Part shown: positions 1 through 6,510 of the stretch, in pieces | Position numbering within the stretch: position 1 is the stretch's first letter | Layout of the letters: each line of letters begins with the position of its first letter | From: Psychrobacter sp. | GTDB lineage: Bacteria; Pseudomonadota; Gammaproteobacteria; Pseudomonadales; Moraxellaceae | Reading direction: 5' to 3' | DNA: 7,364 bases | NCBI GenBank assembly: GCA_012270355.1 | Contig: JAAXIL010000142.1 | Span: forward strand, 1-7,364 | The notes under the pieces: model-generated | Seen by the model: the letters and a program-made list of their open reading frames with translations, nothing else | What the model was told of the DNA's origin: nothing | The model's database searches: none | Program-made: the position numbers and the translations under genes

Positions 1-358
1 TGTGACTGCAAGTATTAATCACATTCTTTGCTTTAGAGTTGTATATCCCGATGGTTTTGATTTAATCCTTTAGCCCGTCTTCGCCCAGCTCCAAAATTGC
101 TTCGGGCGTATTGGCAACGGGGAACAGTTTATTCGTGGCGATATTCACACTCACATCGGTTGCCTGTGCGGACAACATGACGGCAATCAGCAATTCAAAC
201 GTACTGGCGTATTCCAACTCGGTGACTGGCTCATCAATCGTCTCGGCGAGCTTTTGAAAAAAAGGGTAAACATTGCGGTTGGGTAATCGCCGTGAAGGGG
301 GGGTGTCGGCTGTTTTATTTTTAATGGCAGGTTTTTTCGAGATAGGTTTTTTTGTCAT
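1..358 (-). pseudogene. nth: Endonuclease III (DNA glycosylase/AP lyase), 5' part, interrupted by an in-frame stop and cut by the window edge
   Basis: Endonuclease III removes oxidised pyrimidines from DNA in base excision repair. The N-terminal part matches the family well: residues 49-80 carry the TELEYASTFELLIAVMLSAQ stretch followed by ATDVSVN, then KLFPVANTPEAILELG. A basic, Ser/Pro/Lys-rich leader of about 25 residues precedes this core. The frame ends at a TAA at 62-64, after 98 residues, where the family normally has about 210. Reading on past the stop in the same frame gives IKTIGIYNSKAKNVINTC up to the window edge. This is the expected continuation of the enzyme (E. coli has YIKTIGLYNSKA), so the TAA stands exactly where a Tyr codon belongs. 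The helix-hairpin-helix with the catalytic Lys and Asp, and the C-terminal Fe-S cluster, lie outside the window. The start lies 10 bases after rsxB, without a clear ribosome binding site, so translation may be coupled. The identity is firm. Whether the gene is truly broken or the stop is a sequence error near a contig end cannot be decided here. Confidence 0.85.
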
Positions 359-368
359 GGCTGGCTTT

Positions 369-1196
369 TTAGTTATCGGCTAAAGTCTCAAGCTGGCGTT
401 GAAGGGTATGTAATTCAGTGCGCTTCTTAGGATTATCCCTAACGGCAAGTTGTTTTTCCAACTTTTTGATTTTGGTACGCAGTTTTGCTGACTCAATGGC
501 AAGCTTCGCATCATCTTCAGATACCTCGACTTTGTTATGAATAACACTGCCAAGCTCGGCTTGCACCACGCTAACCACAGGTTTATCGAGCGTCGCATCT
601 GCCATCTGTTCTGCGACTCGATTGAGGTGCGTATGATACCGCTCTTTTAAATGATGTTGTTCGGCAATCCGTTGCTCTTCACTTAATTGACGGTCAATGG
701 GCACTAAGTCAATGCAATCAACGGGGCAGGGGGGCAGGCACAATTCGCACCCCGTACACAAGTCGGTAAAAATGGTGTGCATATGCTTTCCCGTGCCGAC
801 AATGGCATCGACAGGGCAGGCAGGAATGCACTTGGTGCAACCGATGCAATCATCTTCACGAATGATGGCTCGCACCTCTTGCGGACGATGTGTAACGGGG
901 TCTATAGACCATTTGGAAGAGGTGGCTGGCAACTTCTCACGTCCTAAAAGTTGAGCGATGGCATCCGTTACGGGCTGCCCACCGGGTACGCATTTGTTGT
1001 GTGGCTCGCCATGCACTACAATGGCATGGGCGTAAGGCAGGCAACCATCGGGGTGCTCACACAATCCGCATTGGGTTTGTGGCAAACAGGCATCAACCAG
1101 TTGAATACGATTTTGTATTGACTGAGGCAGGTCAGATATGCCCAGCTTCTGCAAAGCTAGGGGTAGGTTTTCTATATCAACGGGGGTTAAACTCAT
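369..1196 (-). CDS. rsxB: RnfB/RsxB-type ferredoxin-like electron transfer protein without membrane anchor
   Basis: This is an iron-sulfur protein of the RnfB/RsxB family. In other bacteria that family passes electrons within the Rnf/Rsx inner-membrane complex, including reduction of SoxR in E. coli. The order visible in 275 residues is: a short N-terminal stretch; the Rnf-specific four-Cys cluster motif (C43, C46, C52, C69, ending NKCVPGG); and two bacterial-type [4Fe-4S] ferredoxin motifs (C117/C120/C123/C127 and C147/C150/C153/C157, with [16 protein letters not shown] typical of RnfB). A charged C-terminal tail of about 110 residues follows, predicted helical or coiled coil near 225-275. 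The hydrophobic N-terminal helix of E. coli RsxB is missing, so the protein is probably soluble. No rsxA, C, D, G or E lies beside it. Upstream is the fimL-like gene and downstream is nth, which in E. coli closes the rsx operon. The start is the only early Met; its ribosome binding site is weak. The physiological partner is unknown. Confidence 0.9.
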   Translation of the reverse strand: MSLTPVDIENLPLALQKLGISDLPQSIQNRIQLVDACLPQTQCGLCEHPDGCLPYAHAIVVHGEPHNKCVPGGQPVTDAIAQLLGREKLPATSSKWSIDPVTHRPQEVRAIIREDDCIGCTKCIPACPVDAIVGTGKHMHTIFTDLCTGCELCLPPCPVDCIDLVPIDRQLSEEQRIAEQHHLKERYHTHLNRVAEQMADATLDKPVVSVVQAELGSVIHNKVEVSEDDAKLAIESAKLRTKIKKLEKQLAVRDNPKKRTELHTLQRQLETLADN

Positions 1197-1225
1197 GGCG
1201 AATAAGGCTTAGAAAAAATAGTCAT

Positions 1226-1251
1226 AAAAAAAGGCGGTCAACACCGCCTTT
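1226..1251 (-). terminator. Rho-independent terminator of the fimL-like gene
   Basis: On the minus strand a perfect 9-bp stem, AAAGGCGGT paired with ACCGCCTTT, closes a GTTG loop and runs into an unbroken stretch of seven T residues. It lies 37 bases after the stop codon of the fimL-like gene and ends 29 bases before rsxB. Read on the plus strand the hairpin is the same, but only three T residues follow before TATT, so it mainly serves minus-strand transcription. It separates fimL from rsxB-nth. Confidence 0.9.
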
Positions 1252-1288
1252 ATTACTAAATCATCAAATTGTAAAATTATAAATCTAC

Positions 1289-3001
1289 TTATGCAACCAA
1301 CAGGCTTTGCAAACTTTGATGTCCAATGTGCATGGCGTGACTACCAACAGGGTGATTTTGCTCTAAGCCCTCTAAATGATAATCCACCGCCATTAAGACG
1401 TCTGCCATATCCGCCAATTGTTCATCAGTTAGCGTTAGGCGATTTTCAAGTACTTGATCATTCATGTAGGTTGCTAAACGGCTAAGCATATTGGCTTCAT
1501 CGGTCAAACCTAAGAAACTGCTTGCCCCCGCCACTTGTCGCATCATCTCTGGCGTGTTGTTGAGGTTTAATAAATCCTTGTCATCATCGGCAATATAGTC
1601 GCTGATGGCTTGCTCAACAGTTGCAATAGCGGTGCGGCTTTCGCTCACTAAAGTGTCATAAGCAGTGTCTAGCTGATAGACCGAAATTTTGCTGTTGTGT
1701 AAAGGTTGCATCACTGAACCAGGTGTGTGTGATTTCGCCATATAAATCGCTTCATTTTCACCCACCATCAAGGATGTCAACAAGGCGTCAAAGTCTTCGG
1801 GTGTGGGATTTTGCCAGCCTTTAACATGGCTTGCCGAAGTCGTAAAGGCTTCAGTGGCTGAGTCAATATTGAGTAGCCGCATCACCGATGCCAAATTGTT
1901 AAGCTTTTCGGCGATTTGGTTGGCTTCAGTCGCAGCTGGATTTTTACTATCACCACGCACCAAAGCATCCACTTTGTCTTTAATTAAGCTGATTTCATCT
2001 TGAATCAGTGTGTTGAGTTTATTTGCCACCTCTCGGTCAGGACCGAACAAATGGCGTTTAAGCTCATCTAATTGGCTGTCATTGAGACGACTGCTTGAAA
2101 ACTCTTGTTTGATGGCATCGGCAATAGAATTATCACGCTGGCAAGCAAAACTCACCAAATCAGCAAAGCGATTGTCGTTAGCTGGCAAATAATTTTTGAA
2201 CTGCTGTTCCAAAAATACCAACGTGCGTTTTTGCGGATTTGATAAAGGCAGGGCTGAAGCCAGATTTTGCGTCACTGCTTCTGCCGCACGCCAAAACAGC
2301 GATTTAGAGTGAGCCGAAACCATCGCACACGCACTTGCCATGGCTTGTAGTTTTTGCTTCTCTTCGTCCGTAAGAGTAGCATCCTTTTTTGTTAAAGCAA
2401 CATTTAGCCCCGAGCGGTAAGCGGTTGCTAGTAAATTACCATCCAAGCCTAGATCTTCGACACTATCGTAATTCTGTTCAGGGTTTGCAATTGAGATATT
2501 ATGATAACTGCCTTTGTCAGACTTGTTGAATTGTGACGCATCGACACTTGTGCGTCCTATTGACTCGCTCAAACGATTAATGACAGGGAGTAATAACGAC
2601 GGCTCGAGTGTTTCTTTAAGCAGAACGAACTCAATATATCGATCAAGGGTCATGATGCCCTCTGAGATGTTCAAAATCAGATCGTCATTGGTGTTGTCGC
2701 CCGCATCATAGAGCGACTGCATACTTGCGGACAACAGTTCAGCTAAGTCACTGCCTCCAGCAAGGGAAATCAAATCCAAAATGGCTGCTAACTGACCTAA
2801 CACCTCAATAGAGTCAAGCAATAGCGGGGCTTGCTCTTCGTCATCATTGAATTCGCTAAGATGCGTTTCCGCGTTGTCTAATACGACGTTAATCTCGGGG
2901 CGAAGCAAATATAAAGACGGTAGATCAAAGTTGGTGGAACTTAACGAACCCGTTGGCTGTTTGCGTTCGGTTGCGGGGGATGTGGCAACAAGTTCAGTCA
3001 T
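1289..3001 (-). CDS. fimL: FimL-like protein, related to the N-terminal Hpt-like region of ChpA
   Basis: FimL in Pseudomonas resembles the N-terminal region of the chemosensory kinase ChpA. It acts with the Pil-Chp system on type IV pilus assembly, twitching and cAMP level. The 570 residues here are mainly helical and soluble, with no signal peptide or membrane segment. At least three degenerate Hpt-like units are visible: LGQLAAILDLISLAG at 68-82, IAEKLNNLASVMRLL at 363-377 and MMRQVAGASSFLGL at 486-499. The last is followed by LADMADVLMAVDYHLEGLE (529-547), a hallmark of FimL/ChpA-type repeats. HSKSLFWRAAEAV (231-243) also fits FimL. None of the units has the phosphorylatable His of a working Hpt domain, so the protein probably acts by binding partners rather than by phosphotransfer. 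There is no CheA kinase or receiver domain. It has its own promoter at 3040-3068 and terminator at 1226-1251, so it forms a single-gene unit. The assignment rests on remembered family patterns, and I have not run a search. Confidence 0.7.
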   Translation of the reverse strand: MTELVATSPATERKQPTGSLSSTNFDLPSLYLLRPEINVVLDNAETHLSEFNDDEEQAPLLLDSIEVLGQLAAILDLISLAGGSDLAELLSASMQSLYDAGDNTNDDLILNISEGIMTLDRYIEFVLLKETLEPSLLLPVINRLSESIGRTSVDASQFNKSDKGSYHNISIANPEQNYDSVEDLGLDGNLLATAYRSGLNVALTKKDATLTDEEKQKLQAMASACAMVSAHSKSLFWRAAEAVTQNLASALPLSNPQKRTLVFLEQQFKNYLPANDNRFADLVSFACQRDNSIADAIKQEFSSSRLNDSQLDELKRHLFGPDREVANKLNTLIQDEISLIKDKVDALVRGDSKNPAATEANQIAEKLNNLASVMRLLNIDSATEAFTTSASHVKGWQNPTPEDFDALLTSLMVGENEAIYMAKSHTPGSVMQPLHNSKISVYQLDTAYDTLVSESRTAIATVEQAISDYIADDDKDLLNLNNTPEMMRQVAGASSFLGLTDEANMLSRLATYMNDQVLENRLTLTDEQLADMADVLMAVDYHLEGLEQNHPVGSHAMHIGHQSLQSLLVA

Positions 3002-3039
3002 AATGAGGTCAATCCATGCAAATTATTGTCGTGTGGCTT

Positions 3040-3068
3040 ATTACACCATGCTTAGGCACGGCTTGCAA
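3040..3068 (-). promoter_or_regulatory. Sigma-70-type promoter with extended -10, for the fimL-like gene
   Basis: Minus strand: -35 TTGCAA (3063-3068), a 17-base spacer, then -10 TGTAAT (3040-3045) preceded by TGG, which supplies the TGn extension. Transcription would start near 3033, giving a leader of about 32 bases before the ATG at 3001. The 158 bases between dnaQ and this gene (3002-3159) hold no convincing terminator for dnaQ. Confidence 0.6.
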
Positions 3069-3159
3069 CTGGTTCAAGATAAGTCGGTGCTTGCTCGCAT
3101 TAAAACGGTGTGATTTCAATAAGTGGCAAAGGTTATGGGGTTTATTGTGATTATGATGT

Positions 3160-4152
3160 TTATGTCAATGGTTCGGGCGATAAGCTTTGCACTTCTTTAA
3201 GGGCAGGATATTCATCCACTAAATCCTTGACCCATTTTAAATGTTCGGTTGAAGCAGTGGGCGAGGCGACCAATTGGTTGGCGAGATGCTCAAAGGTAGT
3301 GTGCGTTGTACCTTCACTGCCTCCCGCATCTTCTTCGATAGCAAGCGATACCTGACCGCCCGTCATCGCCAAATAGACTTCGGCTAAAATTTCGGCATCC
3401 AACAATGCCCCGTGAAATGTGCGATCCATCTTACCGACGTTCAGACGACGCACCAACGCATCCAGGGTGTTTTTCTGCCCCGGGTATTGCTGTTTTGCCA
3501 TGACCAGCGAATCGGTTACGGACACTTGTTCGGCAAAGTTCTTAAGCCCAACTTTGCCAAATTCCATGCTCAAAAAACCCATGTCAAATGGGGCGTTATG
3601 GGCGATGATCTCTGCCCCAAGCATGAACTCGTATAGTTCATTGGCAACCTTGTCAAACGTCGGCTTGTCGGCCAAAAACGCTTCCGATATACCATGAATA
3701 CGGATGGCTTCTTCATCCATACCACGCTCGGGGTTGATATAAACATGCAGTTTTTCCCCCGTGAATTTGCGTCCGACCAACTCAACAATACCTACTTCAA
3801 TGATGCGGTCACCATTTAGGGCATCAAGTCCTGTGGTTTCAGTGTCCATAATCAATTGGCGAGCGGGTCTGCCTCGATGCTTAGGTTTTGGTAAAAGAGG
3901 CACAAAATTGGGGTTGGCTCGGCTGGTGTCACCATTAAAAGGGGCGTATGTGTCTTGAGTATTCAAAGTAGAGTCATTTTCGCTCATGTCGCCGTTCAAA
4001 TTTTCATCAAAACTATCTACAAAACCGTCATCAAGCCCGAGCGGGTCAGTGTTTAACCAATCCTCGGATGAAGACTGAGCAGAAGGGAGTGGAGCAATAT
4101 GTGAGGAATCAGAAAGATTAGGCGATGCGTTTGAATTCGTTGAATTGGTCAT
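3160..4152 (-). CDS. dnaQ: DNA polymerase III epsilon subunit (3'-5' proofreading exonuclease) with long N-terminal extension
   Basis: Epsilon removes mispaired bases during replication and binds the polymerase alpha subunit and the beta clamp. The DEDDh exonuclease is complete: D103 and E105 in MDTETTG, D190 in HNAPFDMGF, and H247 with D252 in FHGALLDAEILAEVYLAMTGG. QVSLAI at 267-272 matches the position of the E. coli clamp-binding motif. The last 50 or so residues would contact alpha. E. coli epsilon has 243 residues; this one has 330, because an acidic, Ser/Asn/Asp-rich and probably disordered segment of about 97 residues precedes the nuclease. The ATG at 4152 has no visible Shine-Dalgarno sequence and lies 14 bases after rnhA. 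The same frame is open for 22 codons upstream, through the A run in rnhA. Internal Met codons at residue 56 and at residue 102, just before the active site, are other possible starts. The true N-terminus is therefore uncertain, while the enzyme identity is not. Confidence 0.93.
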   Translation of the reverse strand: MTNSTNSNASPNLSDSSHIAPLPSAQSSSEDWLNTDPLGLDDGFVDSFDENLNGDMSENDSTLNTQDTYAPFNGDTSRANPNFVPLLPKPKHRGRPARQLIMDTETTGLDALNGDRIIEVGIVELVGRKFTGEKLHVYINPERGMDEEAIRIHGISEAFLADKPTFDKVANELYEFMLGAEIIAHNAPFDMGFLSMEFGKVGLKNFAEQVSVTDSLVMAKQQYPGQKNTLDALVRRLNVGKMDRTFHGALLDAEILAEVYLAMTGGQVSLAIEEDAGGSEGTTHTTFEHLANQLVASPTASTEHLKWVKDLVDEYPALKEVQSLSPEPLT

Positions 4153-4166
4153 GGCAGAAGTTGGGC

Positions 4167-4697
4167 TTAAATGTTGGTGTTTTTTTTTACGCTCAAATCT
4201 TGGGATGGCGTATTGGTTTCAGCGTCTGGGTTACCCTCTTTTTTACCGTCAGGATACAATACGCCTAAATTCGCCAATTCATCAGCCTTTTCATTGCCTA
4301 CGTGTCCTGCGTGTCCTTTGACCCAATGCCAGTCAATATCCCGTCCAGTTTGCAGGGCGTCAAGGCGTTGCCACAAATCCTGATTTTTAACGGGTTTTTT
4401 ACCGGCAGTTTTCCACCCTTTTTGTTTCCAATTATGAATCCATTGGGTGATGCCATTTTTGACATAGCTGGAATCGGTCCAAAGTTCTAATTTGTGCTTG
4501 GCAGGGCTTTGCTCAATGGCGATAATTGCCCCCATCAGTTCCATACGGTTGTTGGTGGTTTCCGCTTCACCGCCATACAGTTCTGCTGTTTGACCATCGG
4601 CAAAGGTCAAAAATGCCCCCCAACCGCCGATGCCCGGGTTGCCTTTGCAAGCCCCGTCCGTAAAAGCGATAGTCACGTCTGCTTTTGGTTGAATCAT
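4167..4697 (-). CDS. rnhA: Ribonuclease HI
   Basis: RNase HI cuts the RNA strand of RNA-DNA hybrids, clearing R-loops and primers. All active-site residues are present: D14 in [12 protein letters not shown]53 in [10 protein letters not shown]75 in [12 protein letters not shown], and H129 and D139 in [18 protein letters not shown]. The basic handle ([20 protein letters not shown], about 86-105) is also there. The protein has 176 residues against 155 in E. coli; the extra part is a polar C-terminal tail from about residue 149. The start is 10 bases after the stop of the efflux channel gene, too close for a terminator, and dnaQ follows after 14 bases. The last codons contain nine consecutive A residues (see the slippery-site entry). 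In E. coli rnhA and dnaQ are divergent neighbours; here they run in the same direction. Confidence 0.95.
   Translation of the reverse strand: MIQPKADVTIAFTDGACKGNPGIGGWGAFLTFADGQTAELYGGEAETTNNRMELMGAIIAIEQSPAKHKLELWTDSSYVKNGITQWIHNWKQKGWKTAGKKPVKNQDLWQRLDALQTGRDIDWHWVKGHAGHVGNEKADELANLGVLYPDGKKEGNPDAETNTPSQDLSVKKNTNI
4179..4191 (-). other. A9 slippery sequence at the rnhA 3' end, in position to fuse rnhA to dnaQ by a -1 shift
   Basis: On the coding strand rnhA ends GTA AAA AAA AAC ACC AAC ATT TAA. The A9 run (4180-4188) contains the heptamers A AAA AAA and A AAA AAC in the phase used for -1 ribosomal frameshifting. After a -1 slip the frame reads AAA CAC CAA CAT TTA AGC CCA ACT TCT GCC straight into the dnaQ ATG with no stop. 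The product would have 172+1+9+330 = 512 residues. A transcript or genome copy with ten A residues would give the same fusion. No clear stimulatory hairpin follows and no Shine-Dalgarno-like stimulator precedes it, so use of the site is inferred only. Confidence 0.4.
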
Positions 4698-4707
4698 AAA
4701 TTAAATA

Positions 4708-6486
4708 TCACTCAGCAGGCACGATATACGCGTCGCCATTGTCCTCCACCACTGTTGTGCCGGCAGGCAGTTCGGTGCTGGTTTGTTGCATTATCAAAGC
4801 TTCAGGCGAGGGGTCAGCATCCAAATCGACAGTTTCAACCACTTCATCTTGCACCAACGTGACAGGTGCTCCAGCCTCAATCACTGCCGCTTGCTCGGCA
4901 GTAACCAATACGGGGGCACTTGCCGCTTCGATTGCCTCTACCGCCTTTTGTTCAGCAGTTTGTGGGGTGAGGATGTCAACGACGTTGGGATATTGTTCGG
5001 TTGGAATGACAATCGGCTCGACTAAATTAGCCCCACCGCCCAGGGCTTGATACAACTCAATTTGATTGATAAGTCGTTCTTGCTCCAGTGCTAAGATACT
5101 TTGCTGAGTGCTAAATAATGACCTCTGAGCATCAAGCACACTCAAATAATCATCAACTTGAGCAATATAACGGGCTTCGGAAATGTTATAAATTTCATCG
5201 AAACTCTTTTGTAAGCGATATTGCGAATCAAGGCGAGCATCGAGGGTGGCACGACTGGCAAGCACATCGCTGACCTCACGGAATGCGGTCTCAGTTGCCC
5301 GCTCATAGCTGGCGAGAGCTTGATCACGTTCGATTTGTGCAACTTCATAGTTGGCATCGAGTTGCCCCCCATCAAATAAAGGCACACTAATCGAAGGTCC
5401 AAATGACCAACCGAGGGTGTCGGTGCTAAATAAATTGTCTAAGTCGCCACTGGAATAGCCTAAGCGTCCTGTTAAGCTAATGCTGGGATAATAATTGGCA
5501 CGAGCCACATCAATGTTCGCCCCTGCTGCTTTCAGCTGATATTCGGCTTGCAACACATCAGGGCGATATAACAACAACTCACTTGGCAAACCTGCACTCA
5601 TGATCGCTTGACTGGTGATGTTCGTCACCGCAGGTTCGGGCATCAAGCTCTCATCAAGGGGCACACCAATCAAATACTTCAAGGCATTTTTGGCTTGTAA
5701 CACATTACTTTGAGCATTTAAAGCAGCGATGCGAGCGGTTTCTACCGAAGCGGCGGCTTGTAATGAAGGCGACTTTGGATCAATACCAGCATTGAGGCGA
5801 GCGGTGGTGATGCGTAGCGACTCCTCTCGAGATTCGAGAGTTTTGCTGGCGAGTTCGAGTTGTTTGAGTTGATAGCTTAAATTGACATAGCTTTTGGCAA
5901 TGTTGGCAATCAAGCTCACCTCAGCCGCATTTTTGGCAGCGGTGGTTGCCAAAAAACTTTGCAGGGCTTGGTCTTCCAAACTCGCCACTTTACCCCAAAA
6001 GTCGAGCTCATAGCTGGATAAAGCAAGGTTGGCACTGTAGCCACTGTAGCCACTGTTCGGGTTTTTATACACCGCATTGGTTGCCGAACGGGTGTAACCT
6101 CCGCTTGCCCCAAGGCTGGGCAAATCCCGATTATCAACAATCTGATATTGAGCTTGGGCTTTTTGGATGGCTAGCAAGGCTTGCTTAATGTCTTTGTTGT
6201 TATCTAGCCCCAGTTGGATGAGGGTAGCTAATTTTGGGTCAGTATAAAAACTCTGCCACCGCACACTTGCCATGCTGGATGGCACTTGATTAGCACCATA
6301 TACCTCGTAGCCCGCCCCTTGAAGGGGTATGCTGGGTTTTGCAATAATGGGCGTGGTTTCGACCGCTGGGGGCAAACCACTACACGCCGCCAATAATACA
6401 GGCAATATAGCCATTGAAAGATGGCGAAGTTTGATGCCCTTTGGCACTATTTGACCGATGGTTTGATTGCTCATGCGTTTGCTCAT
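4708..6486 (-). CDS. Outer-membrane efflux channel lipoprotein, OprM/NodT family, with long C-terminal tail
   Basis: This is the TolC-like exit duct of a tripartite RND efflux pump. Residues 1-34 form a lipoprotein signal (basic start, hydrophobic AILPVLLAAC) with the lipidated Cys at position 35. Two outer-membrane efflux repeats follow, about 75-275 and 290-485. They include SYELDFWGKVASLEDQA (158-174), LYRPDVLQAEYQLKAA (306-321), ANYYPSISLTGRLGYSSG (330-347) and SVPLFDGGQLDANYE (367-381). The usual family end, ELYQALGGG, is reached at 477-485. About 107 further residues follow, rich in Ala, Glu, Val and Thr, with no known domain. OprM and AdeK end near 485 residues, so this tail is unusual; it would lie in the periplasm. 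A 9-base triplication sits in the first predicted surface loop (144-152). The gene starts 48 bases after the RND pump gene, clearly as part of the same operon. Met5 is an alternative start; neither ATG has a strong ribosome binding site. The symbol is left open because OprM, AdeK and similar names cannot be told apart here. Confidence 0.92.
   Translation of the reverse strand: MSKRMSNQTIGQIVPKGIKLRHLSMAILPVLLAACSGLPPAVETTPIIAKPSIPLQGAGYEVYGANQVPSSMASVRWQSFYTDPKLATLIQLGLDNNKDIKQALLAIQKAQAQYQIVDNRDLPSLGASGGYTRSATNAVYKNPNSGYSGYSANLALSSYELDFWGKVASLEDQALQSFLATTAAKNAAEVSLIANIAKSYVNLSYQLKQLELASKTLESREESLRITTARLNAGIDPKSPSLQAAASVETARIAALNAQSNVLQAKNALKYLIGVPLDESLMPEPAVTNITSQAIMSAGLPSELLLYRPDVLQAEYQLKAAGANIDVARANYYPSISLTGRLGYSSGDLDNLFSTDTLGWSFGPSISVPLFDGGQLDANYEVAQIERDQALASYERATETAFREVSDVLASRATLDARLDSQYRLQKSFDEIYNISEARYIAQVDDYLSVLDAQRSLFSTQQSILALEQERLINQIELYQALGGGANLVEPIVIPTEQYPNVVDILTPQTAEQKAVEAIEAASAPVLVTAEQAAVIEAGAPVTLVQDEVVETVDLDADPSPEALIMQQTSTELPAGTTVVEDNGDAYIVPAE
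6031..6057 (-). repeat. Three 9-base units in the efflux channel gene encoding SGY-SGY-SAN
   Basis: On the plus strand the units are GGCACTGTA, GCCACTGTA and GCCACTGTT. On the coding strand they give AGTGGCTAC twice and AGTGCCAAC. The unit is a multiple of three, so gain or loss changes length without breaking the frame. The encoded stretch lies just before SYELDFWG, where the first extracellular loop of OprM-type barrels is expected. Confidence 0.7.
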
Positions 6487-6510
6487 TTGCTTGTTTTTAT
6501 CACTAACTTT

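Noticed and set aside
3002..3159. Terminator for dnaQ, or a small RNA, in the dnaQ-fimL gap
   Set aside because: No stable hairpin with a T run was found; apart from the promoter nothing structured is visible.
3140..3168. Consensus -35 TTGACA overlapping the dnaQ stop (3163-3168, minus strand)
   Set aside because: At 16-17 bases only AATAAA or ATAAAC is found, a poor -10 box. The promoter at 3040-3068 is much better.
4494..4862. Plus-strand open frame of 122 codons across the rnhA-channel junction
   Set aside because: It lies opposite two clear genes, has no recognisable motif and is rich in Cys, His and Arg, typical of an antisense shadow. All other plus-strand frames were rejected for the same reason.
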